Below the pieces are notes generated by a model. The model was not told where the DNA came from, did not search any database, and saw nothing but the letters and a program-made list of their open reading frames with translations. A stretch of 64,000 bases of DNA from Taxawa tesnikishii (nom. ined.) (Eukaryota > Ascomycota > Dothideomycetes > Dothideales), in assembly GCA_030247885.1 (NCBI GenBank), contig JAPDRO010000002.1:744001-808000 (forward strand), read 5' to 3'. Below, in pieces: positions 46,373 to 57,581 of this stretch (within the stretch, counting starts at the first letter, position 1; each line of letters opens with the position of its first letter). Made by a program: the position numbers and the translations under genes.

Positions 46373-48997
46373 ATGTCCGCACCACCAGCCGCGAAATCCA
46401 AGCAAGGCTCCCGATGGGGTTCCCTTCTCTCCGGAGCCGTCGCAGGGCTTGAGTCGCGTCTCGACACCATCCTTGCCGAAGACAGCGGAGCATCGGCGCG
46501 CAGTAGGGAAGCAGAGAAGGCACTGCAAGAAGCCAAGGCAGCATTGAAAGCCGCAGACCCAGGGACTGCATCCACGGATACGTCTCGGAGCGCTTCCAGG
46601 AACAGAGTCAATGACCGCCTAGCAGAGAGGCTGGCCAAGGCTGTTGCCAGCCAGAAGAGCGGGAGTCAGGCACCTTCTGAAGTGCCTTCAAGAACAGGGA
46701 GCCCGGTTATAGAAGGAAAGCACCCAAGAGCGAGTCTAGGATCAAGGCCGTCCACGGATGTACCGCAATCTACGTCTGCAAACGAAGAGAGTGGTCCAGA
46801 TACTGCAGAGGTAAACGAGGAGCTTCCTGTTCAGCCAGAACAGCAAGCGAAGGAGTCGCTCGTCGAGGAGTCAAGCACACTACTTACCTCTTCTTTGCCT
46901 CTGAATCCTGCTCTTGTTCCGGAAGATGCGCCGCCAACACCACTACAGGATCAAGAGAAGACGGCGGAGCTTGTAGCTGAAGAGGATACGGCGCCCCTTG
47001 AGGAGAATGTGCCTCCTGCGAAAAGTATCGAGGAACTAGGAGCTGAGATTGCTCAGATGCAGGCAGATCATGCTGAGGCAGAGAAGCAACGCCAAGAAGA
47101 GATGAACGCCCATCTTGAACGAATCGACGCATTACAGGCAAAGCTACAATATCTGGCCAAAGAAACTGTTGCAGCTGCGAAGGAGGCAAATGCAAGTGCT
47201 GTTTCCGGAAGTCTGGAGCAGAAGCTAGCGGAGAAGGAAGAACGCATAGCCGTATTGATGGAGGAAGGAACTGAGCTATCGAAGAAGGAGCTTCGTCTCA
47301 ACGGCATCATCAAGACTCTCCGCACAAAGGCCAGCCAAGAAGAGAAGAATTCTGTGGAGCTGAGAAAGAAGTTGACGAAAGCTGAGCAAACACAGTCTGA
47401 ACTAAGAGAGAGCCTGCGACGTGCTGAAACTACCGGGAAGCAGAATGCCGAACGTTTGAAGCGGATACCGAAGTTAGAGAGGGACTTGGATGCTACAAAG
47501 TCCGAACTCGAGAGCTCCAAATCGTCTGTTGTCTCGCTTCGTACACAGCTTGCAGATGCGGAGAGGCGTGCTGAAGAGGCTGAAACCAAGGCTCAGAACA
47601 AGGTACTGGAGGCCGATGCTAAGAAGATATCATCACTACAGGAGGAACTGGAGAGTGTCAGAATCGAGAAGAAACTGTCACAAGATCGATCGAACGCTGA
47701 GATCCGGCGAATTACAGAGGAGGCTGAGCGTCAGAAAGCAAGAGCTGCAGCATTGGAGTCGGAATTGAGAAGCGAGATATCCGTAGGTATCAGTGTCCGT
47801 GTCGCTGAACCAAGCTAAAGGATGTTGCAGAATCTCGAAAGTTATATGGAAGCTGTGCGCGCTCGTGCAGAGGAAGCGACCTCGGACACTGCAGGCGACT
47901 CCCAAGCCAAACTCTTACGACAAGTCGAAACCCTGCAGACGCAATATTCTCTTGCCGCGGAAAACTGGCGAACCATCGAGGGTTCATTAAATGCAAGGGT
48001 TGCGGCCCTGGAGAAGGAAAGAGATGAAGCAAACAAGCGTGAAGCCGACATTCGAAAGAAAGCGCGCGAGATCAACACGAAATCCCGCCGATTGGAAGAA
48101 GACCTGGAGAGTGCTACCGAACAATCACGCGCTCTCACAGCAGAGCTCGAGTCCCAGCGCACTGAAGTGCAAAGACTGCAGTCCCGCCTCAAAACCTTCG
48201 AAAGCGCGCTCGAGGAAGCCAAGGCAGACTTTGACCGACAGCGCCGCATCTGGGACTCTGAGCTCCATCAGCGCCTTGAGGAAGAAAGGGCACGTGTAGC
48301 AGTTCAATCGCGCACCGAGTCTCCCGTCTCTGGTAATCGTCAAGCTTCGACTCAGGACCCTCTGCACATGCGCCGCAACATGCCTCGTCTCACGTCTCAT
48401 GACACCTCTCGCCGATCCTCTGCCCTTCCCTCGCTTGCTGGCCTTCGCTCCCCTGGTGTCGCTAGCCTAACACCCGACTTCCCCTCTCCAAGCGTCAGCA
48501 GGCAGGAATCCATCGTTTCGCTGTCGCATCTCGTACATCCAAATGGCATCCCGCCTACACCTTCCATCCACACCGAAAACGTAGATCCCAACGACGATAT
48601 GGAAAACCACTCCAGCCCGCAACGCACCATCAATGATGTGATCAGCGCTTCGACCGTTCATACCGGCCCCTCCGTCGCACTGGTCGAGCGTCTCACATCC
48701 TCCATCCGGCGCTTGGAATCCGAAAAAGCGGCTCACAAGGATGAGCTTGCACGGATGTTGGCGCAGAGGGATGAGGCGAGGGATGAAGTCGTGACGCTGA
48801 TGCGGGAGGTTGAGGGGGTGAAGAAGGATGCAGGGGACAAAGAGAGGACGGAGAAGGAGTTGAGGGAGTTGAGGAAGAGATATGAGGCGTGCTTGGAGAT
48901 GTTGGGGGAGAGGGAGGAGGAGGTTGTGGACTTGAGAGGAGATGTGAATGAATTGAAAAGAATCTACCGAGATCTGTGTAAGGAGATGGGAAGGTAG
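46373..48997 (+). CDS. TMF1/Sgm1-like Golgi coiled-coil protein
   Basis: Two exons, 46373-47782 and 47831-48997 (48 nt intron, phase 0). The N-terminus (SRWGSLLSGAVAGLESRLDT, ILAED) is the conserved head of fungal TMF/Sgm1 proteins. The middle, about residues 215-620, is heptad-patterned coiled coil (TMF DNA-binding Pfam region: LNGIIKTLRTKASQEEKNSV, ERLKRIPKLERDLDATKSEL). A Ser/Pro-rich linker follows (about 48300-48660), and then the C-terminal coiled coil of the TMF_TATA_bd family (VALVERLTSSIRRLESEKAA to DLRGDVNELKRIYRDLCKEM). The C-terminal domain binds Rab6/Ypt6 in relatives, so this is probably a golgin in vesicle tethering. The name in databases (TATA element modulatory factor) reflects older work. 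No frameshift; 858 residues. Confidence 0.88.
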
Positions 48998-49144
48998 CTG
49001 CTTACGGAAACAGAACAGTGAGTTGACATATAATGACACCGTACCACCAGCGGTGATTGACCGACCTCACGGCACAACATTGCTCTGTTCTTCTGTGCAC
49101 TGTTTCTTTAGAGAGACTGCAACAGTTGCTCTGTCATACTGATC

Positions 49145-50180
49145 TCAAGCTACGCTGCTGACTCCAGGATCTAGGAGTCGCTCTTCCAAGATTGCTTCGA
49201 TCAGAGCCAGGTTCACCATGTCGTTGAGCAAAATCGAGCGCTGTGTTTTGACTCGTTTAGCAACCCCCTTATGGCGCAGCAGCCAGACCCGGAGCTTCCA
49301 ACTTGGACATTCTAATCTCCTGTTGCACTCCATGTGCCACCGCCACCGATCCTCTGGCAAGCCCATCTGTGTCACTTGTGCCGATCACAGCTGTGCTGGA
49401 GAAGGCCGGATTTCCTAGAGTAATATGCGCCGAGTCCAAGGGAAGCCCTACCACCATCCGATAAGGACCCGAACTCCTCAGCGCCATAGACAAATCCGCC
49501 GAGATTTCAGGGCATCCGAGATGCAACGACTTTGTGCCTCTCCATGGTATCTCTTTCCAATCAGAACTCAACACCAAAACGCCATCCTCCTCGTCATCAT
49601 TGTCGTTTCTCATTACAGATCCTAAGACGCGAACAATCAGCTCTCTGCCTTCCGCGCCAACGTAGAACTCATCGCTACCGACCTCTTTCCTCTTCGTCCT
49701 TACACGCCCCTGCTTCACTTCTTCGCAGCTGCGCCCTTCGCAACTACCACCACCTCGGCACCTCTTTGCCGCCCATCTGCGCAGACACACAGACCGGGCA
49801 GACACAGCGATTTCTCGCATAACTCGGGGCTCTTCATCGCCATCTGTTTGGCCCACGTAAGACGGGCGTCAAGATCTGCGTCAAGCACCTTCTGCTCCTG
49901 TAGCTCGATCACTTGGCGGTCCTCGCGCTCGAGTCGAGATCGGTACGGGCGAGAGTGTGGGCGGTGCGGGTTCGGCATCGTAGTTTCATGCCGGTAGTGC
50001 GACCAGCCTGCAACGACACGTTAGCCTGGAGTCGTGCGGGAGGATGGGAAATGATGGTTGATGCTCATTACCTTCGCTGTCAGATATCAGTCGCCAGTCC
50101 GTTCCTTCTGTGCGTGGTCCCCTGGGGGTCAAGGCTATGGGCATCGTGTTTGTGGGTTGTGCGATGCTAGTCGTCGCCAT
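49145..50180 (-). CDS. Unrecognised protein, interrupted by apparent frameshifts
   Basis: A first exon 50180-50072 (MATTSIAQPTNTMPIALTPR to SDSEG) joins by a 64 nt intron to 50007, giving WSHYRHETTMPNPHRPHSRP, LEREDRQVIELQEQKVLDAD and LTWAKQMAMKSPELCEKSLC. This frame stops near 49716, while another frame continues at once as VKQGRVRTKRKEVGSDEFYV, GVLVLSSDWKEIPWRGTKSL and AHITLGNPAFSSTAVIGTSD. A third frame may give the end (VWLLRHKGVAKRVKTQRSIL to LLDPGVSSVA, stop 49145). Two single-base corrections (about 49717 and 49280-49330) would make one protein of about 330 residues. I do not recognise the family. The start is chosen because it is the only ATG that keeps the good donor at 50071 in phase. 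Confidence 0.5.
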
Positions 50181-51120
50181 TTAGTTTTTTTTTTGCAGAG
50201 AGATATGATACGCGTGGGTTTAGTAATTCAGTTATGATGGGATGGTTGCAGCCGGTCAGTTCGTGGCTAGTCTCGTCTCTTTTAGAGTTCTGTATGTATC
50301 GACTTACCACCCGCAGTCGTGCCTGCACGACGGACATATATATACATTATGGCTTTGCTCACTCTGTCCCTAATGTTTCCTTTGTGTCTATGCCTTGATC
50401 GATTCACAACAGCCCATTGCCTGACACCCGAACGTATTTCGCCCATGAGGCACGAAGCGGCGATATGCGATGGGGTCGGGGCTGATCGGCCGTGTTCCGG
50501 AGCCGAGAGTCATGCCACACCACACCACACCACACCAGACCAACGCCACTACTGCAAGTCACTCCACATTCCGCCGCTCACGCCAGACGGCCCGCGCCTC
50601 TGCCGCGATTCGAGTCCTTTCTTTCTCCCCGCGGCCAGAACTCTGTAACGATCGTGCATCGCTACGATACCAAAGACGGACAACAACGACACGTAGCGCA
50701 AGCTCCACTGTTTCGAGAATCCCCCTATACCATGCCTGGAACTACGGCGGAGGCCAGGTTTCTGGGGCAAGACCGAGTCAATCTGGGACCATCTATCTTA
50801 ACAAGTATGCGGGATCGAGTGATGGGAAGCATGCCGTCTCTTCCCGAACACGGCGTCTTGACACGGGGTCTGGAGAGCGCCTAGAACAATCAGCTGTACG
50901 CACTGTCTTCTGAACAAACATACTGCCATCTGTGCCACAGTCCGTTATCTTACGGTAAGCAACATGAATCGCGAGAGATGGATACAAAAGCCATCGTCTC
51001 TCAAGCCAGTAGCAACCGTCACACTTCACACAACAATCCCCATCACAAGACAACCTTGAACAACAATATCGAACACACAAGCACACGGCAACACTTCAAG
51101 TGCAATCCACCACCCCAACA
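50181..51120. other. 0.94 kb divergent intergenic region
   Basis: Promoters of two divergent hypothetical genes. A short CACACCACACC-like tract is at 50517-50537. Frames around 50319-50913 are not supported as genes. Confidence 0.4.
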
Positions 51121-51693
51121 ATGACAGTATTCGACCCATACACCTCACTGCTCGCTGCGGCCACACCAGCGGCCACGAGCGCGACGTGTGCGTACGGTCC
51201 ATCTACATCAATCTACCATGAGCATCCCTACGATTACTACGATATCTCGACCATCACCAGTTACGAAGATGGCGTCGACGACTTCGACGGCCCAAGATGG
51301 ATTGACCCGCTCGATGCAGAATCCAATGCAATCGAGGCTGGATTACTGCAGCGACAGCCCGCCACCCGCACGACGCGTCCTAAAGGGCTTCCGCCAGCGC
51401 TGTTCGCAAACACCAAGGCTCACATAGAAGCTGAAAGTCCTCTTGGCAAGTAGCCCGCCTATCGAGTCTGTTCATGGTCTGGGACAACAGCTGACTGGTT
51501 TGAACCAGCGTTTGAGGAGACGAGCAACCAGACTTCCACTACGCCGAAGCACGAGCTGGCAAAGAACCCGCTCGCCAAGGTGATGATCCCGGCGATTGAG
51601 GATTCACATGCCGCCCGATGCTGCAAAGGCTGCTTGACCAAAGCTGGGAAATGCGGGACCGAAGCGAAACAGGCAAGCGCCTGCGGGCAGTGA
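51121..51693 (+). CDS. Small unrecognised protein with Cys-rich C-terminus
   Basis: The first exon encodes MTVFDPYTSLLAAATPAATS and an acidic Tyr/Asp-rich region (YHEHPYDYYDISTITSYEDG, DFDGPRWIDPLDAES) followed by a basic segment (TRTTRPKGLPPALF). A second exon from about 51510 (acceptor AACCAG) encodes FEETSNQTSTTPKHELAKNP and a Cys-rich tail, ARCCKGCLTKAGKCGTEAKQ to the stop at 51691. The most obvious donor (GTAGCC at 51452) is one base out of phase with this acceptor, so the exact junction is open. No signal peptide. The alternative start at 51100 adds seven residues. I do not recognise the family; composition and the in-frame tail make it probably real. Confidence 0.5.
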
Positions 51694-52556
51694 TCAAAAG
51701 GTCCCGTCCGCGTGAACAGTGACGCAATGTTTCAGGAATGTGATCAATGCTATAGAAAGGGTTCTGGGAATTGGGGGCGCAAAGGCGTTTCGAGTGTGTC
51801 GATTACACTCCACTTAATCAGTAATGGAGAGTTCCTTGTTACAAGGGCTCGGTGGTCCTTCACACGAATTCATCGCACATGGATGAGATCGACGAGTGTC
51901 TGTATCACGAATTCAGAGGGAATAGCTTTGCATTATCGTTTATACAAGATTTCCCAGTTTGGCTCGATGGATGAGGGACTCACCTTGCGCAGGCAAATCT
52001 CCCGTAATAACGCGGTCGATGTACGGGGCTCACGCCAAGGGCCGCATCCACAAGACCGCGAGCAAGCAGGCAGAGCCGTAAAACAGTCAAGCACTGTGGC
52101 ACCTGATGTAGATCTTTCCGAAACCTGATCATGAGGTCCTGAGTCAGAACAGGCAAAGGAACGTTGTACTCCGGTGGCAAGTAGCACAATCACGGACTTT
52201 CCCAAAAGGGGTTATACGTGCAACACCCAACCCATAGACAGGTGAGAGACCACTGCTCAGGTCAGACGGTCGCAAGCCTTTGCGTTCTTCGTTTCGACCC
52301 TTTCTCTTTGTTCGCTGCTGCTCTCGAGCATATCCATGCGATGCTGTGCCGGGCCACTTACTACAACAACATGGCTGAGACGAAAGAGTGGCGTCTCGAT
52401 CTCTCGTCAAAGGGGGACCATCTGGCTGGCAAGCCATATATAAACCGAGCTCTTGCAATCCCCAATCAAAGGAACAACAAGACAGGTAACTTACCCATCC
52501 ATCCTTCCCACCGTACTCGGTTCCCCTTTCAGCATTATCCCGCACAAGAGCAGTTC
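51694..52556. other. 0.86 kb intergenic region
   Basis: Between two plus-strand small genes; it holds the promoter of the secreted Cys-rich gene. No supportable gene or repeat. Confidence 0.4.
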
Positions 52557-53044
52557 ATGCAGCCCACGAACGCATTCTCCGTCCTCTTCCTGGCCCTCCC
52601 GGGTACAGCGCCAGCAACGCCCCTGCGGCTCCAGCACATGCCGCGCGCACCGCTCAACTGCAGCGCCCCTGCCCTGCCGACTTGCATCCCCGTCCCGGGA
52701 CGGAACATCTGCGACATCACGACATCGTGCGTCTTCTCTCCGGGCCCTGGAACCGGTTCCGTCAAATCGACCGGCTCGATCGCGACCAGTTCGACAGCGG
52801 CCAACTCAACTGACGGTCCGGCCTATTGCGCCTGTCGCGCCGGGTACAGGGCTTCTGCGAACGTGAGCGCGGCAGCTCAATGGCGACTGCCGTGGCGGGG
52901 GCAGGAGGGCAGGGTTTTGTGGCCCCTGGAACCGTGTGCGATACTTTGTGCGAGGGTTGGTGGTTGGGTAGCGCTGGGTGTGGCGAGGTGAGGCTTCGGG
53001 AGGGCTGTTCGGTGCCTCTTTCCCTGCTGGAAAGGGGCCCATAG
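52557..53044 (+). CDS. Secreted Cys-rich fungal protein (unknown function)
   Basis: From the ATG at 52557 the frame gives a hydrophobic leader (MQPTNAFSVLFLALPGTAPA), then Cys-spaced segments LNCSAPALPTCIPVPGRNIC and TSCVFSPGPGTG, a Ser/Thr-rich spacer, and YCACRAGYRAS followed by WRLPWRGQEGRV. One T is missing from the run at 52915-52918; with it the protein continues FVAPGTVCDTLCEGWWLGSA and GCGEV. The CACRAGY-WRLPW-GQEGRVFVAPG-CDTLC order is conserved in a fungal secreted family with an EGF-like Cys pattern; no function is known to me. The last residues after GCGEV may instead lie beyond an intron (donor GTGAGG at 52988). Longer upstream frames are not needed for the leader. Confidence 0.6.
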
Positions 53045-53435
53045 TTCTTGATAAGGAAGGAGTGGGGGGGGGGGGGGGGATGATTCAACTGAAGTGGCGT
53101 CACGAAATGTATCTGGGGAGCGCTTGCAGCATCTCCGAAAGAGCAGCAATGATTGTTAGGTGTATGACCACGCCTCTTCTCCTCTTCAGAGAGTGAGGGA
53201 GAGGGCATTCCTTGGTATCTACACGGTATATCTTACACGTACCTTCATCTCCTGTCTTCTATACATGTAGCGGAGATTTGACTCGGCTATGCTCGGTTCC
53301 AGAACATGCCATCCCTCGCCCGCCTGTTGTTACAAGAGAAACGTACCTTTACTCCAAAAAGTAAGTAGGAACAAACAAGTCCTGCCACTCACTTCGCTGC
53401 CCTCTTTCACCTTTCTGTCTCCACTCAGATCCACA
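53045..53435. other. Convergent region with a poly-G tract
   Basis: 3' sides of the secreted Cys-rich gene and TIM54. Contains 16 consecutive G at 53064-53079. Confidence 0.6.
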
Positions 53436-54987
53436 TTACTCTTCGGTCCTTTCACTCGCCTCCGTCCTCGGCGTCCTCAACAACGCCTCCGCCTTTTGTT
53501 CCTCCTCCTGTCCCAGCACAAACGCCCTCATGCGTCCGGCGACCCGATCGTCCACAACCACGGGATCGAGCCACACACTCTCCTCGCCATCCGCCCTCTC
53601 CCGTTTCCGTACGCTCTTGTGCCATTCCGCCTCTTCGTGCTCCAACTGTCCCTCGACTGTAGAAGGGGAAGTGTAAGGAACATGTTGCTCTAAAGCAATA
53701 GCTGCGACGCGGCGTCCGATGTCATCGGCCAGATTCCGTCGTGTGAGGAACCGTCCGATCCGGATCGGAAAGTTCCAGAAACCAAGTAGATGTGGGAGAG
53801 GGATCGCAGCGCTGGGACCCAGGTTTGTAGGCAGGGAAGACGGAGATGCTGCGGATTCGTATGCGCTAGTCGCAATGTATGGTGCGGGCTTGACGTTTTT
53901 GGGTTTGGGAGGCTCTTCGGAAGCGGGTTTTTCGGGTTGGGATTCGGGTTCGGAGGTGGTGACAGTGGTAGAGGCGGTTGGTGAAGCGTCGTCGTCGGAC
54001 GTGACGGGGGTGGTGGAAGCGTCTGTTGTTGATGGAGAGGAGGAAGAAGTTAGAGAGCTGCCGAAGGGTGCGGCCAGGTTCGTTGCCGCGACGGCAGGCA
54101 TGTCACCCAAGGAGTGTACGCCGCTCATGTGCCCACTCATCCCTTCTCCTGGCACATCCACCGCCGTCTGCTCCGACTCTTCCACCGGCTTGTCAACCGG
54201 CCCTAACCATCCCTCATGCAGACCGCGCACGTATTCCTTCCACGCATGTCTCCCAATCACGACGTCGCCCGCCGCGCCCTCGTACACACTCGTGCCCGCT
54301 TTTTCCCTAACTTCCCTCAGAACCTCCTCCTTGTCCACGTCGTCTCCCTCCTCAGCCTTGCCCTCTCCGTTCCGTCTCCGCAACTTTCGTATCCTCTCCG
54401 CAGTCCCATACCTGACATCACCCTCTCGTCTCCCCTCGACGACATCCCAATCTAGCGCTGCGGCTACCAAGACCGGTTTTACGTACTCGTGGAAGTGCTC
54501 GCGAGCAGCGCGCAGGCCGTCGCCGGGCGGTGCAGCCAGGTAGATGGTCACGCGACGCGGCAAGGTAGTCGTAGGCAAGGTCTCGGAAGCGATGGGAGAA
54601 ACGAGGTCGCACCATCTGCGCTGGATGCGTCTGCGCTCGCGTTTGTCGTATAGCACGGCGGCTGTGAAGGAGCCGGTCAAGGTGAGGAAGATGATCCAAT
54701 TCCGGGAAGGTAGACGGGCGCGAAATTTAGGGAGGCCTGGGGTTTGGGGATTGTGTCAGCACAAGCCGTTCCATCATCGGAACAGGTGAAGCTCTGTTTT
54801 TACGCCAGGGGCCGGACGGGTGTCCGCTGCTACAGCGAAAAGAAAAAGGGTGCTCTGGCGGACGTGTACATACCCATCATGCGGAAGACGGGATTGCCCT
54901 CTGCGGCAGCCGCTTTGGGGGAGGAGGGATTGAGGCATTCGTGCCTGCTGCAGGAGCCGCAGGGGCTGCGCTGGACTGCTCAGACAT
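53436..54987 (-). CDS. TIM54: Mitochondrial inner-membrane translocase subunit Tim54
   Basis: Exon 1 (54987-54874) encodes MSEQSSAAPAAPAAGTNASI, a Pro/Ala stretch and AEGNPVFRMMG; exon 2 (54736-53436) continues LPKFRARLPSRNWIIFLTLT with a single membrane span (WIIFLTLTGSFTAAVLYD), then DKRERRRIQRRWCDLVSPIA, TLPRRVTIYLAAPPGDGLRA, HFHEYVKPVLVAAALDWDVV and EGRREGDVRYGTAERIRKLR. Further fungal Tim54 blocks are LLGFWNFPIRIGRFLTRRNL and EEAEWHKSVRKRE. Tim54 belongs to the TIM22 complex that inserts carrier proteins into the inner membrane. The middle third is a disordered Ser/Thr/Pro region. The intron is 137 nt. One base is missing at about 54914-54921 in exon 1, needed to join PPPPK to AAAAEGNPVF. 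The start is the first ATG, with a typical Ala-rich N-terminus. Confidence 0.9.
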
Positions 54988-55475
54988 CTAGTCGTTATGT
55001 TGCGTCTTAATGCAAGCAACAAATACGAAGCAGAGTGCGTAGAGGTGTCGGGTGGAAACATGTGATACAAAAATTCCCAAGGCCAGCTTTCGGAGGTTGG
55101 ACCGGAGGACTTGGCGTTAAGGACGAAAAGGTAACCCTCAGCAGTACTACACATTCCCAACTGAATACAGAAAACGTCCTCGGAAAGGGCATCGGGTTTC
55201 GAGAGGATGAGAGAGATACGCATTCGTGTTTCGGTGTGTATCGTTATAATCGTATACTAGATTAACGAAGAGCAGCCCACCCAACCTACAGTGCCGATGC
55301 TGCTCCCTAAGCCATACCATACCACACCATACCATACCGTACAGTATAGCACACAAGCACTTGTCAGTAACCCCCAGAAGAAAACCCCATCAAAAGTCCC
55401 TAAAGCTGTGTTCTGCAGTCCTCCTTTCCCTCGCCTGTCGGCTACTCGTTCTACTCGGTATACTATTCGGACTCA
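54988..55475. other. Intergenic region between TIM54 and the RGS-LOV gene
   Basis: Both neighbours are on the minus strand. It contains a short CATACCATAC repeat tract at 55313-55334. No gene seen. Confidence 0.5.
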
Positions 55476-57581
55476 TCATGCCCCCCTGTCAGGACCCGAG
55501 CTCTTTCCTTCCCGCCTCAAATACTCCGTGTACAGCTTGTCGCCCGTAAACCGCCTGCTGGCAGCTCCCTGCATGGGACTGCCGATACCCTGTTCGCTCA
55601 TGCTCCCCTGTGTAGGGATCCCGTGACCTCTTCGTTCTCGACCATCACGACCATCCACACGCCGACCTTCTCGTCTGATCCCAGCATCGGTGTGCAATGG
55701 ATCCATCGCGGCTTACCTTCCATGGAACCCCGGGACATGGCAAGATCGCCGGCGATGGGATGCGTGAGCCATGAAACCTTGGCCGTGACCGAAGTGCCGT
55801 GGGCGAGCGCGTCGAGGATGCCTTCCCGCACATGTTGTGGCCCGCCTATCCGATCCAGGAATTTGGTTTGCAGTAGACCGGGTATCCGCAGCGCTGGAGA
55901 CGTGAATGTGATGCGGAGGGAAGGGTATGGCCTGACGAGAAGGTACTGCACCGTGGCCGTCAGCAAGACTTCTCTGTAAGGGACGAGGAAGGGGCAACGT
56001 ACGTTTTGGTAAACCCCGGGCAACCTGCCCGACGGACCTAGCGATGGATGCGGCCACAGCCCGCGATCGGATCCCGCGTCATCCATTCCCAATATCCTGC
56101 GCGGGTTTCCCTGTAGCGACCTGGTTGGCGTGCCTCGTTCTGAACTCTGACTATAACTCCGGGCTCGCTTCCTCACGATCTCAACTTCGTGTTCGTTCAA
56201 CATCTGGCCCAGCTCTCCGAGCATGTGGTCAGGGTTCCTGTCCGGCCTCCCTCCGAACCTGCTGTCCGCCCTGTCCTGCGCCAGCAGCTGCTCAAAAGAC
56301 TCCAGCCCTCTTCCGCCCTCCACGAGCGGGCTGACGTCGATTTGGCACCCGAGGAAATACCGCACTGTACCCTTGTTGTCGTAAAGCGGTGCAATCATTA
56401 GCAGGTTCATGAACGGAGTGCCATCTCTACGGCTACAGATACCGCGTTAGCGTGCGAGACGTGACGTTTTGAGAAGAACTCACTAATTGAGAATAGTTTC
56501 AGTGATCTCCTGGCCTGCTGCTAGAGCTTGAATGAGCCGCTTCACAGATGCCGTCGATGTCTTGGGTCCTTGGAGGAAGCGGCAGTTCCGCCCGATTACA
56601 TACTCCCTACCGTATTGGGAGACATTGTAGAATTCTGAAAATACCCGCTCAGCACAGTCGCAGGATGTCCTGTGGACGGAAGGATATACACACCCTGAGA
56701 AGCGTACACAATTGGATTGTCGGGCAGCGAAGGATCGGTAATGCAATATACCTCCGCCAGTGATGGGATCATTTCACGCATAATCGGTGTGTTTTGGCCT
56801 GGTCTCGAATCAGTCACCTCGATACTCGCCAGGCAGTATGAAACCACGCACCGGTAATCTCCTTGACCAGAGTCTCCGTGGCCAGCTGCACCAGCCTGTG
56901 CGTGATATAACCCGGCAAAGCTTCGCTGACCAACTCTTCCACTGTACGCCGGCATCGCGCCTCGAAGCGCTCATCTAGACTGGCTGCTATATACGGCGGA
57001 TGTCCTGTCGCTGGTGGGAGGCCGTCCACAAGCGCATTCGCATACTCTACGGCCGTGATCGCCTTCTGAATCTCAATGTAGTTGACGAGTGTGGGCACGG
57101 ACTGCGGTTTGTGTTTGTTCAAGAACCTCGCGAATCGCGCGGACAGCGCGTGGTCTCGCAGTATGAGGTTGAGGTGATCGACTGAGAAGAATCGCTCGGA
57201 GAGGACTTCCACATTGGTGTGACTGACGGATGGTGGAGGCGGCTTAAGGTCATATGCGCCTGGCTCGTCAGAACCCGAGTTGCGCGCTGTGGGTTCCGTA
57301 TAATCTGGATCTGCGTTCTCTTCGATAGGGTCAAAGACGGATGGAGGTGAGGCCGACCGTGAGGGCGCACCCTGGGATATGCGACCGGACATTGTCGTCG
57401 GGTCCAGGTGTGGAGGATCAGCTGAGAGCTTGATGTGAGCAGAGGGCAGGTCGAGTTTCGGAAATGTCTCAGGCAGTATCTGAGAGGCACTAAAGGTGGA
57501 CAAGGTAGGCGAGCTTTTCTTAAACGCGAGTCGCAGTGGTATGATGCCTTGAGTCCTCTTTAGACCCGCGTCACCCATCAT
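55476..57581 (-). CDS. RGS-LOV blue-light photoreceptor (BcLOV4-like)
   Basis: Five exons: 57581-56852, 56798-56694, 56634-56484, 56432-56003 and 55945-55476. After a Ser/Pro-rich N-terminus comes an RGS-type helical domain (SERFFSVDHLNLILRDHALS, ARFARFLNKHKPQSVPTLVN, YIEIQKAITAVEYANALVDG; about residues 127-240). A PAS-LOV domain spans exons 2-4: AEVYCITDPSLPDNPIVYAS, QEFYNVSQYGREYVIGRNC with RFLQGP (photoactive Cys near residue 296), LNYRRDGTPFMNLLMIAPLY and VRYFLGCQIDVS. The C-terminal part is PAS-like, ending KLYTEYLRREGK. RGS-LOV proteins such as BcLOV4 bind flavin, form a Cys adduct in blue light and move to membranes through a linker helix; that behaviour is inferred here. One G is missing near 55620; with it the tail is GIPTQGSMSEQG to GPDRGA. 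The start may lie further upstream. Confidence 0.88.
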
